Shown here piece by piece: positions 1-5,938 of a DNA stretch of 6,733 bases (position 1 is the first letter of the stretch; each line of letters begins with the position of its first letter). The DNA is taken from positions 1 through 6,733 of the forward strand of contig QHZV01000242.1 of NCBI GenBank assembly GCA_003224785.1, in the 5' to 3' direction. Below the pieces are notes generated by a model. It worked only from the letters and a program-made list of their open reading frames with translations, searched no databases and was not told the origin of the DNA. The position numbers and the translations under genes were made by a program. Origin of the DNA: Acidobacteriota bacterium. GTDB lineage: Bacteria > Acidobacteriota > Terriglobia > Terriglobales > Acidobacteriaceae.

Positions 1-2
1 CA

Positions 3-1142
3 CGGAAGCTACTCGCTGCAATGGGAGCGGATGTGGAGCTTGGTTATGGCCGGGCGCATCACCGCACCACCATTTGCTGTTCTAACTTAGCTGCGCCGGA
101 AGCCTCCTACGAATTGGTGAAGACGATGCGCGCTTCTACTCTGGTTCTGGGGCCGCTGGTTGCGCGTTGCGGGAAGGCGCGGGTTTCTCTTCCGGGCGGC
201 TGCGCAATCGGCGCTCGCCCCATTGATTTGCACATCAAGGGGCTTGAGCGGCTTGGGGCAAACATCAATCAGGAACACGGATACGTGGAGGCAACTGCTA
301 CGCGGCTCAAGGGTGCTGAAATTGTTTTCGACAAGATTACTGTCACCGGCACCGAAGACCTGTTGATGGCCGCCACGCTCGCCGAAGGCGAAACTGTGAT
401 GCAAAATTGCGCGCGTGAACCGGAGGTCGCCGATCTCGCTGATCTGCTCACCAAGATGGGCGCGAAGATTGAAGGCGCAGGCACCGCGACGATGCGCATC
501 AAGGGAGTTGAAACACTTCACGGAGCTAAGCACCGTATTATTCCTGACCGCATTGAAGCCGCCACTTTTATCATTGCCGGCGCTCTGACTGACGGTGATT
601 TGAACGTGACCGAATGCAATCCTAGTCACCTGGGCGCGCTGTTGCAGAAATTGCAGGAGGTTGGGATCAAGACGCGGCTTACAAAGAATTCCGTGCGAGT
701 CGAAGGCAATGGACCTCTGAAAGCAGCAGACGTGATCACCGAGGAATACCCCGGTTTCCCTACGGACGTGCAGGCGCAGTACATGGTGTTGGCGACGCAG
801 GCAGAGGGCACGTCGGTGGTCACCGAAAATATTTTTGAGAACCGATTCATGCATGCCCTGGAAATGGTGCGCATGGGCGCGAACATCAAGATCGAAGGAA
901 GGCGGGCTGTCGTCCGTGGAAAAAGCCAACTCAGCGGCGCGGCCGTGCTGGCTTCTGACCTTCGCGCCTCGGCATCATTAGTGCTTGCCGCCCTTGTGGC
1001 TGATGGCGAAACCATCATTGATCGCGTGTATCACATAGATCGTGGCTACGAGAGCATTGAAGAAAAACTGCGCGGAGTCGGTGCGCAGATGCGGCGAATA
1101 GGGGAAATTCTTCCGAAACGAAAAGGCTCGGGCGCGGCGTAG
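3..1142 (+). CDS. murA: UDP-N-acetylglucosamine 1-carboxyvinyltransferase MurA (5'-truncated by window edge)
   Basis: MurA transfers enolpyruvate from phosphoenolpyruvate to UDP-GlcNAc in the cytoplasm, the first committed step of peptidoglycan synthesis and the target of fosfomycin. The frame is open from the left edge (base 3), so the methionine at base 21 is internal. By alignment with the known E. coli enzyme about 48 N-terminal residues lie outside the window, including the conserved Lys-Asn pair. Visible hallmarks: the active-site loop [14 protein letters not shown] with the catalytic Cys (codon 201-203, equivalent to E. coli Cys115), the FPTD motif with the catalytic-base Asp (about base 765), [11 protein letters not shown], and the C-terminal [13 protein letters not shown] and YHIDRGYE motifs. 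The fosfomycin-sensitive Cys form is present, not the Asp variant. The gene ends with TAG and converges on the cupin gene 33 bp away. A weak 5-bp inverted repeat (1148-1152/1161-1165) lies in that gap, with no clear T-tract. Family assignment is very secure. Confidence 0.97.
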   Translation, partial: RKLLAAMGADVELGYGRAHHRTTICCSNLAAPEASYELVKTMRASTLVLGPLVARCGKARVSLPGGCAIGARPIDLHIKGLERLGANINQEHGYVEATATRLKGAEIVFDKITVTGTEDLLMAATLAEGETVMQNCAREPEVADLADLLTKMGAKIEGAGTATMRIKGVETLHGAKHRIIPDRIEAATFIIAGALTDGDLNVTECNPSHLGALLQKLQEVGIKTRLTKNSVRVEGNGPLKAADVITEEYPGFPTDVQAQYMVLATQAEGTSVVTENIFENRFMHALEMVRMGANIKIEGRRAVVRGKSQLSGAAVLASDLRASASLVLAALVADGETIIDRVYHIDRGYESIEEKLRGVGAQMRRIGEILPKRKGSGAA

Positions 1143-1175
1143 CATTCAGTCGGCGGGGAACGACTCCGGAATTTC

Positions 1176-1535
1176 CTACTTGTGTTTTGCGTAATCCCCG
1201 GCACCCAAGAAATGCAGTGACACATACGGTTTGTCGCCGACCACCCAACTATCATGTCCCGGAGCGATGTAGAAGAAATCGCCAGATTTCATTTCTATAA
1301 TCCGGCCATCGTCCATGGCCGCGGTTGCGCGCCCGGAAAGAACCAAGCCGACGTGTTCCACGGCGCAACTCTTCACGCCTTGAGGGGCTCCGACGTGGAT
1401 GGACCATTTCCATCCAGGCTCATAGCTCGCGCGGCCAATCGTCATTTCGCCGACGCGTATGAGTTCGAATTTCCCTTTTTCAAATGTGCGGATTTCGTCC
1501 GGATGATCGAAGCGCTTGAGAATGACTTCGTACAT
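1176..1535 (-). CDS. Small single-domain cupin protein
   Basis: This 119-residue protein is essentially one cupin beta-barrel. Residues 38-77 form the first half (PGWKWSIHVG, then CAVEHVGLVLSGRATAAMDDG). Residues 85-101 form the second half (GDFFYIAPGHDSWVVGD), with His94 in the usual metal-ligand position and His47 and His61 as further candidate ligands. Cupins of this size can be enzymes, sugar or ligand binders, or sensors, so the substrate cannot be read from the sequence. There is no signal peptide or membrane segment, so it is probably cytoplasmic. The start is supported by a strong Shine-Dalgarno AAGGAG (1541-1546, - strand) five bases before the ATG. It lies downstream of pnp on the same strand, but a perfect 11-bp hairpin stands between them, so it is probably transcribed separately or by read-through. 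I found no convincing promoter of its own. Confidence 0.9.
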   Translation of the reverse strand: MYEVILKRFDHPDEIRTFEKGKFELIRVGEMTIGRASYEPGWKWSIHVGAPQGVKSCAVEHVGLVLSGRATAAMDDGRIIEMKSGDFFYIAPGHDSWVVGDKPYVSLHFLGAGDYAKHK

Positions 1536-1567
1536 GATGGCTCCTTCTACGAGTTTGATTCAGCGGC

Positions 1568-1600
1568 AAAACAGAAGGCCGCGAGTTTTCTCGCGGCCTT
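1568..1600 (-). terminator. Probable intrinsic terminator of pnp
   Basis: AAGGCCGCGAG (1575-1585) and CTCGCGGCCTT (1590-1600) form a perfect 11-bp stem with a four-base loop. On the - strand it is followed by CTGTTTT, a short imperfect T-tract. It lies 81 bp after the pnp stop and 40 bp before the cupin start. On the + strand the hairpin is followed by GAATTTG, so weak activity in that direction is possible, but no + strand gene there needs it. A second, smaller stem-loop (CGAGC-TAAA-GCTCG, 1610-1623) lies between pnp and this one. Confidence 0.75.
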
Positions 1601-1681
1601 GAATTTGTTCGAGCTAAAGCTCGCTCTCAGAAACATCGGGTTGATGCGGTCATAAATGGCCGCTCTTCCACGGGACTCAAC

Positions 1682-4093
1682 CTACCGTCTTCCTCCGCCA
1701 CCGTGGCCGCCGTGTCCGCCTCGGCCTCCGTCGCGGCGACGACGGCGTCCTCCTCCCCCGCCTCCGGGACGACCTCCGCCACGCGGTCCACGATCACCGC
1801 CACGATCTCCACCGCGGTCCGGCCCACGATCGCCTGCGGGCTGTGGCGCAGACTCGATACGGTTGAAGTTGGGTTCATCGCCTTCCTCGAATTCAGCGCC
1901 GCCCTCGATGGTTACTGCCGGAGCACCGGAAACAACCGGCTCTGGTTGCAGTTCGCCACCATCGCCCTCAGTGGGAGCAGCAGGCGCCGCCCCGCCCATT
2001 TTTGCGCGCTGCTCTTTCAGAATGGCTTTGCGAGAGAGCCGAATGCGATTGCCCTCGACAGCCAGAACTTTCACCAGCACCTGGTCGTCTTCTTTCAGCT
2101 CGTCGCGAACGTCCTTAATGCGATGTTCGGCAACTTCGCTGATGTGCAGCAAGCCTTCTGTTCCAGGAATGATCTCGACGAATGCTCCGAAATCGGCCAG
2201 ACGGGTAACTTTTCCGAGATAGGTCTTCCCTACTTCGGCAGTCGCCGTCAGGTCGCGAATGATCTGCAAAGCCTGGTTCGCTGAGGATTCGTCATTCGAA
2301 GCCACATTGACCTTGCCGGTATCTTCCACGTCGATCTTCACTCCAGTCCGCTCAATGATCGAACGGATCATCTTGCCACCCGGTCCAATCACGTCGCGAA
2401 TCTTGTCCACTGGAATCTGCAGAGTGTAAATACGCGGCGCGTATGCGGACACCTTGGTGCGCGGAGTAGCTAGTACTTCATCCATTTTGTCGAGGATGAA
2501 CAATCTTCCGCGCTGCGCCTGGGCGAGGGCCTCACGCATGATCTGCGCGGTAATGCCGCCAACCTTTATGTCCATCTGCAGAGCGGTAATGCCATCTTTT
2601 GTGCCGGCAACTTTGAAATCCATGTCGCCGTAATGGTCTTCTGCGCCTGCAATGTCGGTGAGAATCGCGTAGTCGTCGCCTTCCTTCACCAAGCCCATGG
2701 CCACGCCGGCTACCGGGGCTTTGAGGGGAACGCCTGCATCCATCAGGGAAAGTGCAGCTCCGCAAACGGTCGCCATTGACGACGAACCGTTGGACTCCAG
2801 AATGTCAGAGACAACGCGCATGGCATAAGGCCATTTGTCCTCAGCCGGAAGCACCGCCGAAATCGCGCGCTCCGCCAATGCGCCGTGACCAATCTCGCGC
2901 CGTCCGGCGCCACGCAAGAAGGCAACTTCTCCAACAGAAAATGGCGGGAAGTTGTAGTGAAGCATGAAACGCTTCTTGGTTTCGCCTTCGAATCTTTCCA
3001 GGCGCTGCATGTCGTCGCTGGTTCCCAATGTTGTGGTAACAAGCGCCTGAGTTTCTCCACGGGTGAAGATGGCGGAACCGTGCGTGCGAGGCAGCACTCC
3101 AACTTCGATCGAGATGCTTCGAATTTGATCAAACGCACGCCCATCTGGACGGCGTTTCTGATGAGTTACAGCTTCGCGGAAGATCCGCTCACGCAGAGTT
3201 TCATAATAGGTCTTCAACTTTGCGCGCGCATCCTCATCGTCCTCGGGAATCTCAGCTTCGAGTTTCTTCTTGAGCTCCCTTACCAAGGTGTAACTTTCGG
3301 CCTTGGGATGTTTCTCTGTATCGAGGCGATCGGTCAAATCTGCGCTGATCTTCTTTTTCAACTTGTCGTAATAAGCCTGGTCGAACTCCGGAGGCGTAAC
3401 TTCCCGCTTGGGCTTGCCGGCTTTTGAGCGAAGTTCGTTAATTGCGGCACAGATCTTTTTGATTTCTGTATGCGCGAATTCAATCGCGTCAACAACGGTT
3501 TCTTCTTTTACTTCTTTCGCGCCGGATTCGATCATCACGATGCCTTCGGAAGTTCCGACGACCATGATGTTCAGCAAGCTCTCGCCCATCTCGCTGTAAG
3601 TTGGGTTGACGATGAACTGACCGTTGACCAGTCCCACACGTACTGCGCCGATCGGCCCCAGAAATGGGATGTCCGAAATTGTGAGGGCCGCAGAAGCCCC
3701 GTTTATTCCAGCGACGTCAGGATCATTCTCGGTGTCCGCCGAGAGAACGAAGGCAATGACCTGAGTTTCACACTTGAAGCCTTCCTGAAAGAGCGGTCGC
3801 ACTGGACGATCAATCTGCCGACTAGTCAGAATTTCGCGCTCGCTGGGGCGGCCTTCGCGCTTAATAAATCCGCCAGGGATACGTCCGCCAGCGTAGGTGT
3901 ATTCGCGGTAATCAACCGTCAGCGGGAAGAAATCGATTCCCTCGCGCGGGTCGGGGTTCGAGACTGCGGTCGCTAGTACGACGTTGTCGCCGATGCGTAC
4001 CACAGCCGAGCCATGCGCCTGCTTGGCCAAGTTTCCGGTTTCAAAAAAGATTTTTTTACCACCGGCGAGATCAACAGAGATTTCGTGTTTCAT
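1682..4093 (-). CDS. pnp: Polynucleotide phosphorylase (PNPase) with Gly/Arg-rich C-terminal tail
   Basis: PNPase degrades RNA 3'-to-5' by phosphorolysis as a ring-shaped trimer and takes part in mRNA decay and RNA quality control. The 803-residue product has the full architecture: first RNase PH-like domain (about 1-215), alpha-helical linker (about 240-310), second RNase PH-like domain (about 315-545), KH domain (about 551-611, with the GPGG loop at 570-573) and S1 domain (about 620-690, with DFGAFVEIIPGTEGLLHIS). Residues known from E. coli fall at identical numbers here: Arg398-Arg399, Ser438-Ser439 for phosphate, and Asp486, Asp492 and Lys494 at the metal site, so it should be active. 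The start is well supported: AAGGA (4100-4104) six bases before the ATG and a normal MKHEISVDLAGG opening. Residues 700-803 are extra: an acidic/Ala-Pro segment, then DRGG-type repeats ending in poly-Gly/Arg/His. rpsO is upstream in the classical order. Confidence 0.98.
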   Translation of the reverse strand: MKHEISVDLAGGKKIFFETGNLAKQAHGSAVVRIGDNVVLATAVSNPDPREGIDFFPLTVDYREYTYAGGRIPGGFIKREGRPSEREILTSRQIDRPVRPLFQEGFKCETQVIAFVLSADTENDPDVAGINGASAALTISDIPFLGPIGAVRVGLVNGQFIVNPTYSEMGESLLNIMVVGTSEGIVMIESGAKEVKEETVVDAIEFAHTEIKKICAAINELRSKAGKPKREVTPPEFDQAYYDKLKKKISADLTDRLDTEKHPKAESYTLVRELKKKLEAEIPEDDEDARAKLKTYYETLRERIFREAVTHQKRRPDGRAFDQIRSISIEVGVLPRTHGSAIFTRGETQALVTTTLGTSDDMQRLERFEGETKKRFMLHYNFPPFSVGEVAFLRGAGRREIGHGALAERAISAVLPAEDKWPYAMRVVSDILESNGSSSMATVCGAALSLMDAGVPLKAPVAGVAMGLVKEGDDYAILTDIAGAEDHYGDMDFKVAGTKDGITALQMDIKVGGITAQIMREALAQAQRGRLFILDKMDEVLATPRTKVSAYAPRIYTLQIPVDKIRDVIGPGGKMIRSIIERTGVKIDVEDTGKVNVASNDESSANQALQIIRDLTATAEVGKTYLGKVTRLADFGAFVEIIPGTEGLLHISEVAEHRIKDVRDELKEDDQVLVKVLAVEGNRIRLSRKAILKEQRAKMGGAAPAAPTEGDGGELQPEPVVSGAPAVTIEGGAEFEEGDEPNFNRIESAPQPAGDRGPDRGGDRGGDRGPRGGGRPGGGGGGRRRRRDGGRGGHGGHGGGGRR

Positions 4094-4099
4094 TATTTG

Positions 4100-4104
4100 T
4101 CCTT
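4100..4104 (-). promoter_or_regulatory. Shine-Dalgarno of pnp
   Basis: AAGGA on the - strand, six bases from the ATG at 4093. It fixes the start to the methionine of MKHEIS. Confidence 0.75.
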
Positions 4105-4117
4105 AGTGTCGAGGAGG

Positions 4118-4132
4118 GCAAGACAGGCTTGC
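4118..4132 (-). promoter_or_regulatory. Small stem-loop in the pnp leader
   Basis: Read on the - strand, GCAAG-CCTGT-CTTGC folds into a 5-bp stem with a five-base loop, 13 bases before the pnp Shine-Dalgarno. It could influence translation or RNA stability of pnp, but a 5-bp stem is weak evidence. Known enterobacterial pnp leaders carry an RNase III-cleaved hairpin used for autoregulation. No equivalent long duplex is evident here. Confidence 0.3.
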
Positions 4133-4135
4133 TTG

Positions 4136-4228
4136 CTAGCTCTTAGCTTTAGCCTAGCTCTTAGCTGAAACTATAACGGTTCAGCGGGGCCTAAGGAATC
4201 TGGGAATTTTGGCCAAAGGCTAAGAGCT
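4136..4228. repeat. Short direct and inverted repeats between rpsO and pnp
   Basis: CTAGCTCTTAGCT occurs twice exactly (4136-4148 and 4154-4166, 18 bases apart). Its core AGCTCTTAGC appears once more in inverted orientation as GCTAAGAGCT (4219-4228). The inverted copy could pair with either direct copy, giving alternative hairpins in the RNA upstream of pnp. The pattern looks like degenerate units of about 7 bases beginning AGCT or GCTA. It may be a dispersed intergenic repeat or a leader-specific regulatory element, and the window alone cannot separate these. Confidence 0.6.
4170..4175 (-). promoter_or_regulatory. Possible -10 element of a pnp promoter
   Basis: TATAGT on the - strand matches the sigma70 -10 consensus at five of six positions and would start transcription about 70 bases before pnp. 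No good -35 hexamer lies 16-18 bases upstream, so this is a weak candidate. It is mentioned because a terminator-like structure separates pnp from rpsO and would make a separate pnp promoter useful. Confidence 0.25.
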
Positions 4229-4308
4229 GACTAGCAGAGAGAATGGAACTTCACCATCAGTCCGCACACACCACTACACTCTCCCGAAGACTGCGGAACA
4301 AACAGTCC

Positions 4309-4337
4309 AAAAGAAAAAGCCCCCTATTTGCGGAGGC
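4309..4337 (-). terminator. Probable intrinsic terminator overlapping the rpsO stop codon
   Basis: On the - strand GCCTCC (complement of 4332-4337) pairs with GGGGGC (complement of 4319-4324), with one G-U wobble and a seven-base loop, GCAAATA. It is followed directly by TTTTTCTTTT (complement of 4309-4318). The loop and 3' arm contain the last rpsO bases and the TAG stop, so the 3' arm begins with the last base of the stop codon. The stem is only six pairs, so some read-through into pnp is plausible. E. coli is also known to have a terminator between rpsO and pnp. Confidence 0.65.
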
Positions 4338-4590
4338 CGAGTCTCTGAACGACCGTCTTGTAGCGCTCGGAATCGTATTTTTTGAGGTAGTCGAGCAAGC
4401 TGCGACGCTTGCTGACCAGCATGAGAAGACCGCGGCGCGAACCGTGATCTTTCAGGTGCGTTTTGAAGTGGTCCGTCAGTTGACCAATCCGTTCGCTCAA
4501 CAGAGCGATTTGGACTTCTGGACTGCCCGTATCGGTGGGGTGCGTTCCGTACTGATCAATAACGGATTTCTTTTGCTCTCTGGCTAGCAC
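4324..4590 (-). CDS. rpsO: 30S ribosomal protein S15
   Basis: S15 is a primary binder of 16S rRNA in the central domain of the small subunit and helps form bridges to the 50S subunit. The 88-residue length is normal for the family. Conserved parts are visible: TGSPEVQ (21-27), then [11 protein letters not shown] (46-56) and [11 protein letters not shown] (61-71), the rRNA-contacting helix-loop region, and the terminal RLGLRK. The start codon is GTG. It is favoured because an in-frame TAG lies a few codons upstream, no ATG intervenes, and AGAAGGAG sits 12 bases ahead. S15 autoregulates its own translation in several bacteria through leader structures. The leader here is too short in view to judge. 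pnp follows 230 bp downstream on the same strand. The gene on the other side is divergent, so rpsO is probably first in its transcript. Confidence 0.97.
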   Translation of the reverse strand: MLAREQKKSVIDQYGTHPTDTGSPEVQIALLSERIGQLTDHFKTHLKDHGSRRGLLMLVSKRRSLLDYLKKYDSERYKTVVQRLGLRK

Positions 4591-4780
4591 TAACCTGATG
4601 CACTCCTTCTAATTTTCAACTCGTTAGGTTGTATGCAAATAGGCTAACACGTTGGAATCAAAACTGTAAAGCCAACAAAAATCAGCGGCTAACGGATGTC
4701 TTGCGTGGCGATTCCCGCCCTCCCAAATGGGCATCTTCTTTCCAACGTAAGCAGCTTTTCTGCCATCCAAGTATTACAAT
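4591..4780. promoter_or_regulatory. Divergent intergenic region between rpsO and the zinc-ribbon gene
   Basis: This 190-bp region must hold promoters for both directions. For the + strand gene, TACAAT (4775-4780) is a good -10 match, but a matching -35 is not evident. For rpsO, TTTACA followed 17 bases later by TTAGCC is a poor candidate on the - strand. Two short inverted repeats with the same 21-base arm offset, GTTAG/CTAAC (4623-4627/4644-4648) and GTTGG/CCAAC (4651-4655/4672-4676), lie in the likely rpsO promoter. No tRNA or other RNA gene was seen. Confidence 0.4.
4603..4610 (-). promoter_or_regulatory. Shine-Dalgarno of rpsO (supports the GTG start)
   Basis: AGAAGGAG on the - strand, with a 12-base spacer to the GTG at 4590. 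The spacer is longer than the usual 5-9 bases, but no other start codon in frame is available. Confidence 0.65.
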
Positions 4781-5824
4781 ATGCTGGAAACTATGTATGT
4801 CCACTGTGCCCATTGCGGGTACGACAACAGCCCTGAGTATCGTTTCTGCGGGATGTGCGGAGCATCCTTAGCACATCCGTCCAGCCAGCCGGCACCAGTT
4901 AAAGAAGTCGTCGTGCCGACGAATGGTGGCGAAAAGACGACGCCAGACAACGTGCATGGGCCCTCTTTTCTCGGCGAATTTCATTATCTTTACGAAGATG
5001 AGCAGCCCCAGAGCCACGTGGGCGCCATCGTGTTCTTGCTCTTGATTTTAGGGGCCGCTGGATATCTGGGCTGGCAATGGAAGAATGGCAGCTTTCCATT
5101 TAATCGGCAATCAGCCAGCAGTTCTGGCACAGGAGCACAGACGTCAGCTTCGCCTTCGGAGGTAGCACCCGCACAGACGCAGGATCAGGGAACCCACATC
5201 GACAAGCCTATGACTGGCGGTGCCGGAACCGTGCAGCAACCAACTCCGCCGCAGCCGCAGCAAACGCAGCCGACAAATGCGGAAAATAAGCCAGCTGAAC
5301 CTCCGGCGAAAGCAAGCGACACAGGATCACCTGCTTCAGACAAGGCCGCTAGCGAGAATGCGGCCGCGGACAAAAACGCTCCGGATAAGAACGCGGAGAA
5401 ATCGGCTGAAAACGACAGTGCCGCCGTGCCGCCTGCACCGGCAAAGTCACGCGCTCCAAAGCAGGCAGCCGTTCGCACTCCGATACAGAAAGCCGCGCCG
5501 ACCGCCGCTGCAGCTCCGGATTCAGATCTTGAACAGACTGGCGAGAAATACCTGTACGGAAGTGGCGTGCCGCAAAACTGTCCGCGGGCGGAATCCAGTT
5601 TGCGCACTGCTGCGACACACGGAAATACCAAAGCCCAGACCGTCCTCGGGACCATGTACGCGACGGGACATTGTGTTGGACGCGATCTCCCCGTCGCTTA
5701 TCGGTGGTTTGCCCGTGCATTGCATCAGGATCCGCAGAATTCACGCATTTCTGCCGACCTGCAAGTCTTGTGGCGCCAAATGAGCCCGCAAGAGAAGCAG
5801 ATGGCGACGACAAGCGGGCAATAG
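4781..5824 (+). CDS. Zinc-ribbon, single-pass membrane protein with periplasmic Sel1-like repeats
   Basis: I do not recognise a named gene. The 347-residue protein has four parts. A zinc ribbon lies at residues 9-26 (CAHC, 10 residues, CGMC; ligands Cys9, Cys12, Cys23, Cys26). One hydrophobic helix follows (about 79-98, VGAIVFLLLILGAAGYLGW). A long Ala/Pro/Lys/Asp/Gln-rich disordered linker covers about 105-247. The end has two Sel1-like helical repeats (about 254-281, YLYGSGVPQNCPRA; and 285-318, LGTMYATGHCVGRDLPVAYRWFARAL). With no signal peptide, the ribbon should face the cytoplasm and the repeats the periplasm. Sel1 repeats usually bind proteins, so a scaffold or sensor role is an inference. 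Cys267 and Cys298 in the repeats might form a disulfide. The start is uncertain: ATG 4793 (Met5) has a weak GGAAA ahead and fits TACAAT at 4775-4780 as a promoter, so the real protein may begin MYVHCAHCG. Confidence 0.85.
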   Translation: MLETMYVHCAHCGYDNSPEYRFCGMCGASLAHPSSQPAPVKEVVVPTNGGEKTTPDNVHGPSFLGEFHYLYEDEQPQSHVGAIVFLLLILGAAGYLGWQWKNGSFPFNRQSASSSGTGAQTSASPSEVAPAQTQDQGTHIDKPMTGGAGTVQQPTPPQPQQTQPTNAENKPAEPPAKASDTGSPASDKAASENAAADKNAPDKNAEKSAENDSAAVPPAPAKSRAPKQAAVRTPIQKAAPTAAAAPDSDLEQTGEKYLYGSGVPQNCPRAESSLRTAATHGNTKAQTVLGTMYATGHCVGRDLPVAYRWFARALHQDPQNSRISADLQVLWRQMSPQEKQMATTSGQ

Positions 5825-5869
5825 AAATCAACTTTCGCGCAGACAGACCTTCCTCATCCTAGAGCTCGC

Positions 5870-5923
5870 GCCAATGTAAGACGTAGCGAGCTACGTCTCT
5901 ACAGCGAAACGCTGGGCCAATGT
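5870..5923. repeat. Palindromic REP/MITE-like element with two hairpins and flanking 8-bp direct repeat
   Basis: AGACGTAG (5879-5886) and CTACGTCT (5891-5898) form a perfect 8-bp stem with loop CGAG. With one bulged base the stem extends to GTA (5876-5878) and TAC (5900-5902). A second hairpin, CAGCG-AAA-CGCTG (5902-5914), follows at once. GCCAATGT flanks both at 5870-5877 and 5916-5923, as a target-site duplication would. On the - strand the element opens with GTAG, the tetranucleotide typical of REP elements mobilised by RAYT transposases. It lies between two co-directional genes and may also act as a transcript end for the upstream gene, though no T-run follows. Confidence 0.6.
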
Positions 5924-5938
5924 TAAAGTTTTATCTGC

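Noticed and set aside
87..929. 280-codon open frame on the - strand opposite murA
   Set aside because: It lies wholly antisense to murA, whose motifs are unmistakable; the product shows no recognisable domain and is explained by codon bias of the real gene.
1254..1655. 133-codon + strand frame across the cupin gene
   Set aside because: Antisense to a clear cupin barrel with a strong Shine-Dalgarno on the other strand.
1656..2284. Two overlapping + strand open frames rich in Pro/Arg/Ser opposite the pnp 3' end
   Set aside because: They are antisense readings of the GC-rich Gly/Arg tail and S1 region of pnp, with low-complexity products.
2885..3976. Further + strand open frames of 168-180 codons inside pnp
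   Set aside because: No domain, no ribosome-binding site of note, and complete overlap with conserved PNPase coding sequence.
4043..4057. A7/T6 homopolymer runs near the start of pnp as a slippage or frameshift site
   Set aside because: The normal PNPase N-terminus (GGKKIFFETG) reads straight through in frame, so no frameshift is needed; phase variation cannot be shown from one sequence.
4629..4871. 80-codon + strand frame upstream of and overlapping the zinc-ribbon gene
   Set aside because: It overlaps the zinc-ribbon codons in another frame, has no recognisable features and no Shine-Dalgarno.
5185..5831. Open frames in other phases over the Ala/Pro-rich linker
   Set aside because: Typical shadows of low-complexity GC-rich coding sequence.
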